Below, in pieces: positions 46,469-57,983 of a stretch of 64,000 bases of DNA. The position numbers and the translations under genes are program-made. This DNA is from Udeniomyces pyricola (Eukaryota; Basidiomycota; Tremellomycetes; Cystofilobasidiales; Mrakiaceae), in assembly GCA_039545295.1 (NCBI GenBank), contig BCIK01000031.1, positions 62,001-126,000 on the forward strand. Reading direction: 5' to 3'. The notes under the pieces are model-generated. The model did no database searches, was not told where the DNA came from, and was given only the letters and a program-made list of their open reading frames with translations. Within the stretch, counting starts at the first letter, position 1. Each line of letters opens with the position of its first letter.

Positions 46469-47103
46469 ATGGATGGAGGGGCAACGTACATGGCAAGAAG
46501 GTCGTTTCTTGGAGGTGTTAACGGTGGGAGTCGAATCAGGGCGGCTTAGGGCGAGGAAGAGTGATCGAGCGGCGAAGGCCAGGCCTTTTTAGGCCGAGCG
46601 CAGGCGCAGGCGCAGGCCAAGCCGTCTCGCCTCGTGTACTTGCCAACATCAGGCTGTGCGAGGGCGCGGGCCGGTTAACGGTTCGTTCGCCTTGACGTTT
46701 TTATCTCTCGGCAGAGAGAGCGAATGGTTCGACCCCTCTGGAACGTGTGGCCGATGCCGGCATTGATTTAATGTTTTCCCCCCTTCCCTCCCCTCCCCTT
46801 TGGCCCTTTGGCTGTCGTCTCCCCTCTCGACCGGGTTGTCCCTTTCTTCTCCCAAGGGCTTGGGTTGTTGACATGACGACTTGAGACCTTTCATCTGCCA
46901 TTGCTTCCACCTCAAACCTCCATACCCTTTTACTTGAACCGTCATCGATATATTTTCAGTTTCTCCCTCCTTCTCCTTCTTCTTTTCCTTCTTCTCCTCC
47001 TTCTTCTTCTTCGACTCCACCAACAACATCCCACCCACGCCCTTTGGTGCGCGACCGACCAACCTACCATTGTCCTTTTCATTCACTATTTCCCTCGCCC
47101 TTG
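46469..47103. other. Intergenic region with GGCGCA repeat
   Basis: Short GCGCAGGCGCAGGCGCAGGC tandem near 46596-46620, then a CT-rich promoter ahead of the next gene. The minus-strand open frame across 46.65-47.19 kb is antisense to that promoter and is not called. Confidence 0.5.
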
Positions 47104-48077
47104 ATGCCGTCAATCGCTCCCTTGGCTTTGGTCTTGATCGTCGTCGCTCGCCTTTCACCTGCCTTGGCCCTTCCCTCATCCTCCCTTGCATCTTCTTCCT
47201 CCAAGTGAGTCAACGTCGTTCAATGCCTCTGCCCAAGTGCACGGAAACATCGCCCGCTCACGGGCCACATCCCTTCCTTCCCATCGGTGCGGTTAGCCCG
47301 GCAAGCACGACCGCTGCCCCCCTATTTTCGTCCGACTCTAATTCGGTCGCGACCGCGTCTTCTCCACTCTCCTCGACGCTTTCACATCTGCTCGTCTATG
47401 TTCCCTCCTCGGCTTTGTCCTCGTCGTCTGCCGTCACGAACGTTTCCGATACCGTCTCCCAATCCATCGAGGCCTCGGCTTCGTCCTCTGCCACGTCGGC
47501 CCTATACGTCGCTCCGCCCAGCACACCACAAGCCAAGACGGCAACAATCGCTGTCGGAGTCGTCTTGTTTGTCGGTATGCTCTTGACGGCGTGGTATGCT
47601 CGCCGGTGTGTGCTTAGAGCGAGACGCAAGTTGGCAGCCTATAACCAGGGTTCGGAGGATGCCGAGGCTGGAGTAGGCGGAGGAGAATCGGGACAGTCAA
47701 AGGAACCGCCCACGATGGAGCACGTTGGTTCTCGGGTGATGGCCAGTCATGTATGTACCCTTCCTGATATAACTTGCTTGTACCACCTGCATCTTACTGA
47801 GCTTGCCGTGCTGTATCTGATTTTCTTGTACGTTTAGGCCTTTTCACAGACTCCGTTCGAACCCCCAAGTCCGCCGGAGCCTTCATACCGTCACTCCAAG
47901 GTGTCATTCACTACATCAGCACGCTCCCGGATGACGAGCTACGAGTCTTCTGTAAATCAGTCTCAGCATCAAAGCATCCAGATCGGCTATCCCGACATCA
48001 TCACCGTCGGTTCGCCCGAGAGACTCGGTGGTGGGGGCAGCGGCGAGTGGCAACCATCAAGCCCGAGACAGAGGTGA
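47104..48077 (+). CDS. Single-pass membrane protein, mucin-like ectodomain
   Basis: No family recognised. Start MPSIAPLALVLIVVARLSPA reads as a signal peptide ending near ALALP. The first exon ends at a GTGAGT donor after SSSS and joins in phase to 47297 (NPASTTAAPLFSS). The ectodomain is about 90 residues, very Ser/Thr/Val-rich with an N-V-S sequon, and I see no cysteine in it. A single membrane helix follows (TIAVGVVLFVGMLLTAWY) with a basic stop-transfer ARRCVLRARRK, then a cytoplasmic tail of about 130 residues rich in Pro/Ser, completed by an exon from about 47839 (FSQTPFEPPSPPEPSYRHSK to SPRQR). The topology resembles Mid2/Wsc-type cell wall sensors or glycophorin-like proteins; homology is not shown. 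Confidence 0.75.
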
Positions 48078-49854
48078 TAGAGCTGTCTCATGATTTATTC
48101 TCTGTCTTTCGTCCCGGCCCGGTTCTGTTTGCATTGTGCTCATGTCCACTCTATAGCATCATCCTGTCATCAATGCTCGCTTCCATTTGCTTTCTATCTC
48201 TGGTCCATCCGTCTTGTGGTGTTTCGTCTGCGCCCCTGCCTACCTTTCTCCTTTGCGCTTTGCCTTTTTTTTTTTTTTTTTTTTTTCTTCTTTTGTTTTT
48301 GTTTTGTTTTTGCGTCTTCTTACTTTCCCTTTGCTGCTCTTATCGTTGTTCTATCTGCTTGTTCCTCTCTCCTCGCGCTCCTCTTTTCTGGTTCTTTAGC
48401 CTCTATTCACCCTCCCGTTCTCGACTGATTTCGTGGTCCTCTCTCTCTTTCTCTCTCATACTTTGCTTAGGTTCTGTTGCCTACTCTTTATCATCCAGAC
48501 ATCCTTCCCTTTGCTTTTTGCCTTTTGATCGCTTTCTCCTTTTAATGCCCTTGACGTTTCTCTCCTCTTTCCTCCGTGTCGTGTATGATTCTGTCATATC
48601 TCCCCTGGCCTCCCTGTACCCGGATTTACACCGCCTTTGACGATAGCATATTCTGGTCCGTCGTTTTAGTCGAGACGCGCGTAGTGACGACGTGGAACAT
48701 TGCGTTGCAGTTTTGTTTCTGCGGGCGTTGTGAACTAGTCTGATGATTTCATGCAGAGGCGGGATTGATGCAGTCTATCACAATCGACCATATCAAGAAC
48801 ATATATACTCAAGAGTGGCTGGTCTGAGATTGTTGAGAGCCCTGACGAGATTTGACTGCGCTCGGCCTCAACATCACACAGCCTTTGTCCTGATTTGCAA
48901 GAGTGACCGAGTGCGCCCGTGATTCATTCTTCTGCTTCTCTTCCGGACCCTTCTCCATCCACTTCCCACGTCCACCTAACCTCCAACAGGCACTCCAGCT
49001 AAATCCTGCTCGCACCTCATCTGTCTTTGCCGCATCCATCTCGACCGTTTCCTCCTCTCTCGTCCCTGCTCGTTCATCCACGCAAACCCTCAGCTCAGGT
49101 GTTGGACGCGGCGTATTCGTTAGCCCGAACCCTCGACTCAGCGTCTTTCCCCTCTTTGACAACGACATACCTGTCTGCTGCGAGCTCGTTTTTCTCTCTC
49201 CTCAGATCGGGTGAGTAGCATCACAAAGATCCGTATATACCCTGCTCAAAACTAGAGCAACTAAGCGCCAAGTGTGGAGGAGGATGAGAGCGATCGACTG
49301 CTGTCGACAGCTGTATATCAATGCGCGCTGCTGACGTGTTTCCCAGTTTCCTTCCGATTTGCTGGTCGATCCTTTGCACTGGCGTCAAACCCCTAGACAC
49401 CCACGAATCTTACATCTTGAATCGCAATCTCAGCCTCTCTGCAACTCCCATCTGGTGGCTCATACGTTGGTCTTCGATTTGCCCGCTTTGTGAAGATATG
49501 ATGGACGGCTGCCGTAGCAGAGACCTGGGTTCTGACCACAGGCGACTCCCCCTGCGCTCTTCCTGTCTGTACATAGCTTTCGTTTCTCCCCCTGAGCTCA
49601 GCCTTCGAGGCCACCTCCCTTCCTTCCCCCCTCATCTCCCCGCAGGCCAGCGTCTTCGTTCACAAGAGGACAGCTCGTATATCTTGCAGTACGATTCTAC
49701 CACCTTAACGGCTCGCTAGTTTGTTGGACATCGTGCGCATCGCCTCAGTCGGACGCGAATAGACGCGTACTCCTCCTGCTACTTTGCCTCAAATAACCCG
49801 GACCTCGACCAAACCCGCCTGACTCTCGTCAGCCTCCACAAGTCTGCTGTATCT
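48078..49854. other. Intergenic region, CT-rich
   Basis: About 1.8 kb. The first part is the pyrimidine-rich 3' region of the membrane-protein gene, with a T run of about 23 near 48268-48290. The rest leads to the glycosyltransferase promoter. Open frames at 48.9-49.7 kb on both strands show no domain and no splice-consistent extension. Confidence 0.45.
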
Positions 49855-52438
49855 ATGCTTCCACTACTTAACCCACCTCCTTCAGCCCCATCATCACATC
49901 ACTCCTCTCATCCCTCACATGTGGCTTTGTCGAAATCGCATCGACGTGCACTTTCGGTCCCGAGCAGCTCCCTTCCCCGCCGCAGCAAGGCGACCCTGAT
50001 CGTCCTCCTCCTCTTTCTCAGCTTTCTTGGGCTCTTCTATCATCGAGTCTATTCTTCCTCCGACATCCCAACATCAACTTCCTTGTTCAGCCCCTCCAAA
50101 GATCCGATAGGTCTCCCTGTTGGGTTCCGTCAAGACGGCTCCTTTGGCACCATCAATCCTTCTCATCCAATACACCCTTCGCCTCTATCTGTATCTCCAA
50201 CCCCAACCCCAGGGCTGAGTTCTCTCGGTGTTTCTGCCGATGAGACCTATCATCTCTCTCCCTTCCTTCCGACTTCCTACCATTCTACCCTCGCATCCTT
50301 CATCAAAACGTCCTTCCCCAAACCACTCGTACCCAAATTGCTCGCTTCGCTCGAAGCCTATTTCCCAACCCCAGAGGGCGACGAATCGTTTCATCACACG
50401 AGCCCAGAAGAGAGTGAAAGGCTTCCAGCCATGGTTCAACACAAACGTATCTGGCAGACGGCCAAGGAGAGGGCAAAGCATGATCGAGGACAGTGGGTCG
50501 AGAAGAATCAAGGGTGGGAGTGGATCATGCTCGGGGACCGAGAAGCCGATGCATGGGTTGCCAAGGTCCTTGGGACCGAGCACCGTTCCCGAGAAGGCGA
50601 GGAGGAGGAGTTAGGTGAAGAAGGAAAGAGTCTGGTGGAGCTTGGATGGGAGGAATTGGGGCTTGGAATTTTGCGATCAGACGCACTGAGATATTTGGTC
50701 CTTTTGTACGTAGCTTTTCTTTCCCGTCACCAGATCATCAAGTCTCTTTCCCTCATTGCGCATCTGTCACGCAGCCTTGGAAGCTCAATTTTGAACGCAC
50801 TTGTTCCACTCCCATTCCTCACTGTTTTTTTTCTTTCTTTAACGGTAGGATGGAAGGGGGCGTCTACTCTGATACCGACACACTCTGCCTGAAACCCATC
50901 GAGCAATGGGGTACGCTCGAACCTGAACCCTGGAGAGCTGACTTGGACCAAGTAGATACACCTCCTGCGATGATTTTGGGCATTGAGGCGGACGTAGGGA
51001 CGAGGGAGGATTGGCACGACGTAAGTCGCGTTGTTTGATCCGGTTCGAATTGTGCGAGCCACGCGATGCTGAAGGACTGTCTACATCCCCTTTTGGCTCC
51101 GGCACGATCTCGAACCTGACGAATCAATCCCCTATTTATGTACATCATCTCTGCCCCCCCCCTCCCCTTCCTTCCCTCCTCCTCCGCTTCCTTTCCTCTC
51201 ATTCTTCACATATAAAATATCCTGAAAGTGGTGGCCTCGACCTCTTCAAATCTCCCAATGGACCATCTCTTCCTCTCCTCACCACCCTATCCTTTTCGAC
51301 GTCCTTCGCCGAATCTTTCTCTCGACCGCGCGAGCACGTGCCTGGCTCGAGCGTCGACGAAGCCTGATTGATCATCTCGAGAAGGAGGGCAAGATGAAAG
51401 AAGCGAGGGAGTGTCGCAAGACGCAGGTGTTGACGTTCAAAGGTGGAGGGGACGAGGGAAGCTGGGAAAGGGAGTTGGGTGAAGGGGTTAGTGTCATGGA
51501 TTGGACGTGAGTGATATAATTTTCCTCCCCCCCCCCTCTTGTTCCTCTTTCAATTTACCCATATTTGGGTTTTTTTTTTCGCGAAGTATCATCTTGACTC
51601 GACACGCCTCATCTACACACCTCGTTAATTTTCCTTTGCTACCTACGTTCTTCCGCTCACCACCGTCTCTTCTCCTCTTTTCCCATCCGGCTATGCTTTC
51701 AACATATCTCTCCATCCCATACCCTCGCTCTCTCCCCCCCCCCCCCGGCTTACCCCTTACTGAACCAACGGAGCTCAGTGGCCCAGGTGTCTGGACCGAT
51801 GCGGTCTTTGCCTACCTCAAAGCCCGACATAATCTCGAATGGCCAGCGCTTAAAGACCTCGATCGTTCGTGACTTTTGTTACTCTTGTTGTTGTCGTTTC
51901 TTCTACTTCTTCTTCCTCTTCTTTATCAACTTCTTTCTCTCTTGGATAAACCTCCTTGTTTCTTTCCACTCACTCACATCTTCATTCTCTCCATCCAACT
52001 CTCCTCTCTGTGCATCATTCGATCCCTCCCGCTTTTTTTTCTTTCTTTTTTTTTTTTTCGCCAGATCCCCTCCGGGTAGGCGAAATCACGTTCCTTCCCG
52101 TTACTGGCTTCTCTCCTGGCGTCGGTCTCTTTGGGGCCCAACCTACCTGGCACGGTCAAGCGGCCGTTCAACATAACGTTCGTCCTTCTCTTCTTCTCTT
52201 CTTTTTTTCTTTTCTTTCTTCTTTGTGTTTAAGGGGGAAGACAAATAGGGAATGGGGCTAATAGAGACAAAGTATCCAGAGGAATCCGTATCATCATGAA
52301 CTGACATCGAAGATCTTGTTCATTCTTCTTTTTTTTTCGAAACAACCGATCGGGCGGTGTGTGTGTGTGGGTATGTGTGTATGGTTGACGGGTGGGATGG
52401 GTCAGTTTGAAGGCAGTTGGAAGGAGGAATCAGGTTAA
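49855..52438 (+). CDS. Och1-like type II glycosyltransferase (GT32-like)
   Basis: Resembles Golgi initiating alpha-1,6-mannosyltransferase Och1 and related GT32 enzymes that extend N-glycans. Short basic, Ser-rich cytosolic tail, then a signal anchor at residues 46-62 (ATLIVLLLFLSFLGLFY), then a lumenal stem. Motifs: MVQHKRIWQTAKERAK (the P-x-x-I-(W/H)Q-like opener), NQGWEWIMLGDREADAW, LGILRSDALRYLVLL, and after an intron MEGGVYSDTDTLCLKPIEQW, whose DTD is the metal-binding DXD. Later exons give ILGIEADVGTREDWHD, VQWTISSSPHHPI, GPGVWTDAVFAYLK, LRVGEITFLPVTGFSPGVG, WHGQAAVQHN and the terminal FEGSWKEESG. Intron boundaries in 51.0-52.4 kb are approximate; two introns contain C runs of about ten. 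Confidence 0.9.
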
Positions 52439-53277
52439 AGAAGATATATATATAAATCAAATCAAATAAAAAATAGACATAAAAATAAATCACACATGTC
52501 CCTGGGTTCGACGCCAATCTGAGCTCGTACGGACGAATGATACGATGGTGAACATGCTATGATCATGGTTGTGTGTCGTTCAGATACATGGCGCGAAGAA
52601 GAAGAAGATGGGAAACGACTCGAGTTTTCAAAGGGATTATCGAAGTGATCCGATGTTCCCGGCAGCTAGGGCCGCCCGCTTCCCCGCGAGTTGTTACAAG
52701 GACTGATCAAGAAATGATTCCACCCATTTCCTTTTTTCTTTTTTTTTTCGACAGCCTGATGACGAGAACATCGTCGTGAATCATTTCTATAGCTAGCCAG
52801 AGCTAGCTAGTTAAAAAAAAGGGGGAGGAGGTCCTGTCGAGGAAAGGTTCCATCGGGATCGATTAAGGCTAAGAATGCGTAGATACGAATTAGGAAAGAG
52901 ATTTCGGGGGAGCGAAATTTTTTGATTCGGGCGGGTGCTAGGTTGAGATGGATGGGAGTTGGAGAGATTGATCAGCGAGCGCGCGAGGATTAATTAAAGG
53001 TGAGAAGAAAATGGAAAGGTAGGGGGGGGGGAATTGAGATGGAGATTTGATATTGGGATCTGATATATATATCAGACAAGAAAAAAAAGGGAAGAGACAG
53101 GAAACCAAAAGTTTTGCCAAGAGAAAAAAAAAGGTGATAAAAAAAAAGAAGAAAAAAGATCAAAGAATAGATTACATGGCCCACCCGGCCTCCATGTCCG
53201 TCGTGAAACGTCTCTCGAAACTATCTATGCCAGTGATTTATATATATATATATATATATGTTTGTACTTCTTCTTGC
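52439..53277. other. Convergent intergenic region, A/T-rich
   Basis: About 840 bp between converging genes. AT dinucleotide runs at about 52443-52455 and 53237-53259, several A runs, and palindromic AGCTAGC words near 52790-52812. No gene seen. Confidence 0.5.
53237..53259. repeat. TA dinucleotide microsatellite
   Basis: About eleven uninterrupted TA units just beyond the stop codon of the LRR-like gene. A second TA tract of about eight units lies at 55757-55773. Confidence 0.9.
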
Positions 53278-54733
53278 CTATCCTAGCTTCCCTCCTGGTT
53301 TCAACTCCTCCGTTTCCCCCGGCTGAATCCCCCTGTTGACCGCGTCGGATTCACTCTCCCACCTCAAACAATCGACGGTCGTCAGGAACCCCCTCTTCGT
53401 CTTGGTCGCTTTTCTCGGCCCGAGTGTCTCTCGGTCGCCAGCGAACCGACAAACGGTCCGATGCTGACGCGACGACAGCGCGGGCGACGTGAGGAACTGA
53501 AGGATGAGAAGTAAAGGTTCGTAAGGTAGGATCGGGAGTGTCGAGAGGGTGGATGGACGACGGGAGAGAGGAGGAGAAAGGGGAAGTGCAGAGGACGGTC
53601 GACGATGATGATGATGATGAGGAGGAGAAGGAATCGATGATTTGGTCAAGCCGAGACCATTGGAGAGCGAAGGGGAATGAGATGAAGATAAACTCGCGGT
53701 CGGCGAAACGAGTTCGTCGGCATGAGTGGAAGAATGGATAGTCGTTTCCAACAGCTCGCTCGAGGAAATAGCCGGACGAAGAGGGGTCTCTCCGAGCCTG
53801 ATCGGACTCGTCAATGAGGGGTCTGTCCGTCGAGTCGAGGACCTATCAGTGGAGCAAGGTGCCGCCGAGAATGGAAGGAGAAGGTTCCGAGCAGCTAGAA
53901 GCAACGCCAAAGCCGCCGCCTGAGTTTCCTGTTGCAACTTCCGATTCCTCTCACACAACTCTCGCAGCGGATCCGGGACGTCCCAGCATCCGATCCTCAT
54001 CAAGCTCTCCTGCCAAAAGTTGGTTTCCAACAGCTGTCGGAGTTGTTCCATCTCGTGCTCGTTGCGCTCGCATAGGAGCGGTTTGGTGCTGGTGAGGTTC
54101 GAAACGGAACTTCTGCCCATACGAAGCAGGTTGACCAAGGCTTCGTGTGGGAAAGACGACACGCAAAGGGAGGAAAAAGCGGGTTCGACGTTGGTCGTCG
54201 TGCGAGCTCGGGCATCAGAGAGAAACGTCGCAGAGAGAGATGTCAAGGGTAGGGCGGGGTTTCGTTCGATGCAAAGATGAAGTTGAGAGGAATGGTGACG
54301 GAGGGAACGAAGAAAGCTTCCCGGGATGTAGTTAAAGTTGTTGGCTTCGAGGTCGAGAGAGACGAGGTAAGGAAGATGGACCAAAAGTTCAGCTAGGCAT
54401 GCCCATGCCTCTGAGGATCACAGGGAACCGATCGACGTGTTACAGAAGGAGAAGGGTCAGGACGTGAAAGAAGGAGAAAGCCAAGAAGAAACAAAGGGGG
54501 GGGGGGTTCCAAGAAATTCAGTCACCCAAAGCTTTTTGCCCCAGAGCTGCGAGCAACCGACCACCAAACTCACCATCGTTCATTTGGCTCTCAAGGAAGC
54601 CATTGGAGAACTCCAGGACGCGAACTCGGAAATGGTCTCTGCCGTCTCGCACGCCTTGCTGGGCTTGAGATTGGAGGCCTCGAAAGAAGTAGATGAGGCC
54701 CTTGGAGCCGAGAGAGAGGTTGGAGGTGCACAT
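53278..54733 (-). CDS. LRR-like protein with long disordered tail
   Basis: Not a recognised named family. A first exon from ATG 54733 (MCTSNLSLGSKGLIYFFRGL to FLESQMND) ends at a GTGAGT donor and joins in phase to an exon starting near 54408 (EAWACLAELLVHLPYLVSL). That exon contains one clear leucine-rich-repeat unit, LVSLDLEANNFNYIPGSFL, then LHLCIERNPALPLTSL. It continues with a helical NEHEMEQLRQLLETNFWQES region, the segment RIGCWDVPDPLRELCERN, a Ser/Pro/His-rich stretch, and a final F-box-like helix PILPYEPLLLILQFLTSPA. The C-terminal F-box resemblance is weak. The ATG at 54733 is preceded by a CA/CT-rich leader, but an upstream exon at 55178-54984 may belong to it. Confidence 0.65.
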
Positions 54734-54983
54734 GATGGTGTGTGTTAGAGGTTCGATGTTGGATAGTAGTTCTTGTGCTTAGTAGGGGTGTAGTCAAATA
54801 CAGTACGAGAGAAAGGCATAGTATAGACGAGGTTTTTAGCAGAGTCGACTTTTTTTTCCTTCTTTGTTGGGTGAATGACGGAAGAGCGCTTGCCCTTCGC
54901 TCCTTGCAGCTTGCTTGCTCGCGACCGCGTCATCGCCGCCTTCCCTGCCAACCGCACAGGGTTAGGCCAGGCCTTCTGTATTC

Positions 54984-55178
54984 TTACTCACCTCCATCGA
55001 TCCCTCGACTGAAGCCCTTGGGAAACCTGAGGCGAGATTTGCTCCAAAAGAACTGTCCCTCTGGCCAGACGCCATGGTTACTTTGGTAGGCTGCTTCGTA
55101 ATCGTCGTAGAGCAGGCCTGCGGATGACTCAAAGAGCGGCGAGACCGTCGTCGCCGGCTGATAAGACCGGTCTGGCAT
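54984..55178 (-). CDS. Orphan 64-codon exon or small ORF
   Basis: Starts at an ATG (MPDRSYQPATTVSPLFES) and reads GLLYDDYEAAYQSNHGVWPE, QFFWSKSRLRFPKGFSRGID, a non-repetitive, protein-like composition. It runs into a strong GTGAGT donor one codon before its stop. It is either the first exon of the LRR-like gene, with an intron of at least 250 nt, or a separate small gene. I found no clear in-phase acceptor linking it to 54733. Confidence 0.4.
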   Translation of the reverse strand: MPDRSYQPATTVSPLFESSAGLLYDDYEAAYQSNHGVWPEGQFFWSKSRLRFPKGFSRGIDGGE

Positions 55179-55952
55179 GGGTACGACTACAACTAGTCTG
55201 ATCTGGAAGAGGAATGGATCCAGTGGGAAGACATTGATGGGTTAGTGAGGGTACGTTGTCAGGGATTGGTCGATGGTGCTGACGGGATGGAGAGATGATC
55301 ATGGGGGGGTTGGTTGGTTAATGGTTTACCTGTTAGACTGAACCAAAATGAGTGTTGGATTGGCCAAGTTGGAGTGATGATGATGATGAGGTGTAGGTGG
55401 ATGTACGTGTATGGGTGTGGAAGTGGAAATGGATGGTAATCCTAGCTCAAGGGCGTTGACATGGGGTGGTTAAAAGACAACGGGTTGAAGAGAGGACTGA
55501 CGAAAGTTGAGCCTGCACTAGAAGACGACGACGATACGTGGGTCGGGAGTCCCCAGGGCAAAACCCACGTTCCAGAGCTCCCTCCAAGCCTCGCCCCTTC
55601 TAGAACAAATGAACAAAACTTTTTTTCCCTGTTCCATTTCAATTCTTTCGTTCCTCTTACAAACCCATCACACTCGTCTCCACTCCACTCCACAACATTT
55701 GTCTCGCTCTAGCCACCTGTGCTTTTCAGTCGACATACATGATATATCATGATGCATATATATATATATATACCAATCCAACAGTACTCTTGAAATACGC
55801 CACTTCTATAAGCCTCTGCACCCTGATTCCATCCATGCGCACATCTATCGATATACCCATCGCAGAGGTAACGAAATAACTATATCAGAGTCGCCGCAGA
55901 CGACTCAGCGACACCGACGACGTGCTCCAACGATCACTGGCAGCTTCCCATT
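55179..55952. other. Intergenic region
   Basis: Promoter side of the 55178 start, then the 3' flank of the next minus-strand gene. TGATGA repeats near 55376-55390 and a TA tract at 55757-55773. A minus-strand open frame at 55.44-55.69 kb has no support. Confidence 0.45.
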
Positions 55953-56352
55953 TTAAGCCTTGACTTCTCCTTTTCCTTTCCTCTCCCACTCGCCTCGAAT
56001 CCACTCCTCAACCTCTTCCCATCCACTGACCCTTCTGATACCCTCTGGCAAATCCTCATCGCGAACCAACCCATCGAGCCCCTCGATATCCCCGCCCTTG
56101 GCTTGGACCTGTTCGTAGCTGTCCGTCTTGTCGCTCGAGGAAAGTCGCTTGTTCCATTCGTAAGCCCCAAAGAGAAGGCATGGGATTTGAGCCGGCACCG
56201 ACGGAGGCCGAAGGAGTGACGACGTCGCAATGTCAAACGCGTTCTCCAAGCTGTCATCCACAAGAAGGGAGGCACCTAGGCGATGGATCACCTGGCGATC
56301 CAATGTGCGACACAGAAGTGGAAGCGACGACAAGGCCAAAAGCAAAGAGGAC

Positions 56353-56383
<31 letters not shown>

Positions 56384-57448
56384 AGGGTGAGAATTGTTAA
56401 TCATGGCTCACGATCTGTGGGACAGAAAGAGATGCGATATTATGTACGTTCGCGTCGGACGAGAGACCCGACCGGATCAACACAAACGGAAACTCACCTC
56501 GCTCTTCTTGAGAGGTCGGCCTCCTGGAATAAAAGTATCCGGAGCAGGTCCTTCCTCTTCGTCTGGCTTACCAGGAAGGTGAGTGCTAGATGCAGCGAAT
56601 CAAAGCAACATACGGCCGTCATCAGCATCTCATTCCGTACTCGTACGGGCGGCTAGCTCATATCCCAAACACCAAAACCTAGAGCAAACCGACACAACAA
56701 AATCAGACTCACAAGCTCCCGGTAAAGTGGAAATCATCGAATATGTCTGGGTAATGCTGTTTGACCCATCGCATCGAACCTTCGCGTTCCGATTCGGATC
56801 GAGCGGTGATGATGACGAACTTGAGCTCCGGAATGTCGGCACGGAGACGTTTGATGGCATCGTAGGCGCCTTCAACCTGTCAGGAATCAAACATGTTGAT
56901 TTAGCATTCTATTTTCTCCTTTATGATGGACGACTATCGGTACGTCAGATGAAGCGACAAGAGGAAGAAAAGTAGAGGAAGTTTGACGAACAGGCAAGCA
57001 ATCGGCAAAGAGGTGTCGCTGGTACATCGAACGGACTTTGTTGAACGTCTGCTCGGGCGTACCCCATCCACGATTTCTCCAGTAATCTACGATGAAAATA
57101 AAAGTTTGAGTCATGCTCATGTATCAGTATAAAAGTACCAGACAGGTCGATCGAGGGACAGATGCAACGTCTGCGTCCCCCGTTCCCTCACATTTTTCGA
57201 AACACATAACTTACGATAGTACTTGAAATCAGACAGTGTCATATCCGTGCCAAACTCGGCATTGTGAAGCTCTAGGACCTTTTCATTGGTCTGGCAGAGG
57301 ACATCATCTATATGGCGTCGCGTAGCGATACGATGAAGGGGGGGGGGAGGGGTTAAGGGGGTTGGTTCAGTCGCTGATCATGCCGGCCAGCCTCAAGGAA
57401 CCGAGCGTGCACCGAATGGATGTCACCTAGGTCTACGGCGATCAACAT
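55953..57448 (-). CDS. HAD-family 5'(3')-deoxyribonucleotidase-like phosphatase
   Basis: A haloacid dehalogenase-type phosphatase related to NT5C-like nucleotidases; likely dephosphorylates nucleotides or another small phosphate ester in the cytosol. The tiny first exon encodes MLIAVDL and, across an intron, joins DDVLCQTNEKVLELHNAEF, giving the catalytic DxDD-type motif I. Next come DMTLSDFKYY, YWRNRGWGTPEQTFNKVRSM, FADCLPVEGAYDAIKRLRAD, KFVIITARSEREGSMRWVK (motif II Thr), YPDIFDDFHFTGSF, an exon with TKRKDL-like wording, and VIHRLGASLLVDDSLENAF (motif III/IV Asp pair). A C-terminal extension ends GEWERKGKGEVKA. One intron carries a 30-nt A run on the + strand at 56351-56380. Divergent from PEX10. 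Confidence 0.85.
56351..56380. repeat. 30-nt A homopolymer within an intron
   Basis: Longest homopolymer in the window. In the minus-strand transcript it is a U run, and it sits between exons of the HAD phosphatase where it could act as a polypyrimidine tract. Confidence 0.9.
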
Positions 57449-57983
57449 GTTTATCGAAGAGGACGAATGGGTTAGGGGGATAGCAGGGACAGCTACGAGG
57501 TCTAGAGGGAACAGTTAATGGTGGTGTGTGAGCTGGAATCGAACAGGCCAGGCGTCGTTGTGTTGAGAAGACGGCGGATTATTACGTTCGGCTCTCCGAT
57601 CGATCTCACCATGATCTATGACGAACTCAACGAACGGACATCTGCGCAAGCTGTGCTCATCGCACTTTACAAAATTTGCAATCCAGCTTGTTCGAGCCGA
57701 TGGCTCAGCTCGTATGTGTATCACCTGACCACGGTGCGATAGTGTTAAAAGTCAGGTCATGGTGGGGGATGCAACTAGGTATACTAGGTATAGTGTTGTG
57801 TTCAATCGATTAGTTCCAACTAAATATATATAGAGTGATAAATCCCTTCCCGTCACGCGTCACGCGGAGGAGCGCGAAGCTTCGGCCTTTTGGTTTCCGT
57901 CTCTCCTGTTACCCGGTGTCCCGGTTGAGTTAAACCACGTCGATCTCCTCACCTTTTCTACGCCATCAAATCCACCGTCCACC
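57449..57983. promoter_or_regulatory. Divergent promoter region, HAD phosphatase / PEX10
   Basis: About 535 bp between outward-facing ATGs. ACTAGGTATACTAGGTATA direct repeat at about 57775-57793 and a TATATATA element near 57823-57830, about 155 bp upstream of the PEX10 ATG. No other gene seen. Confidence 0.55.

Noticed and set aside
46720..46745. GGTTCGACCCC resembling a tRNA T arm
   Set aside because: No matching acceptor or D arm in the preceding 80 nt.
46649..47191. 180-aa minus-strand frame
   Set aside because: Antisense to a CT-rich promoter; its Lys/Glu runs mirror the pyrimidine tract.
48903..49719. Plus- and minus-strand frames ahead of the glycosyltransferase
   Set aside because: Both strands are open in the same place and neither gives recognisable protein sequence.
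52500..52520. GGGTTCGACGCC resembling a tRNA B box
   Set aside because: No A box or cloverleaf can be formed upstream, which is AT-rich.
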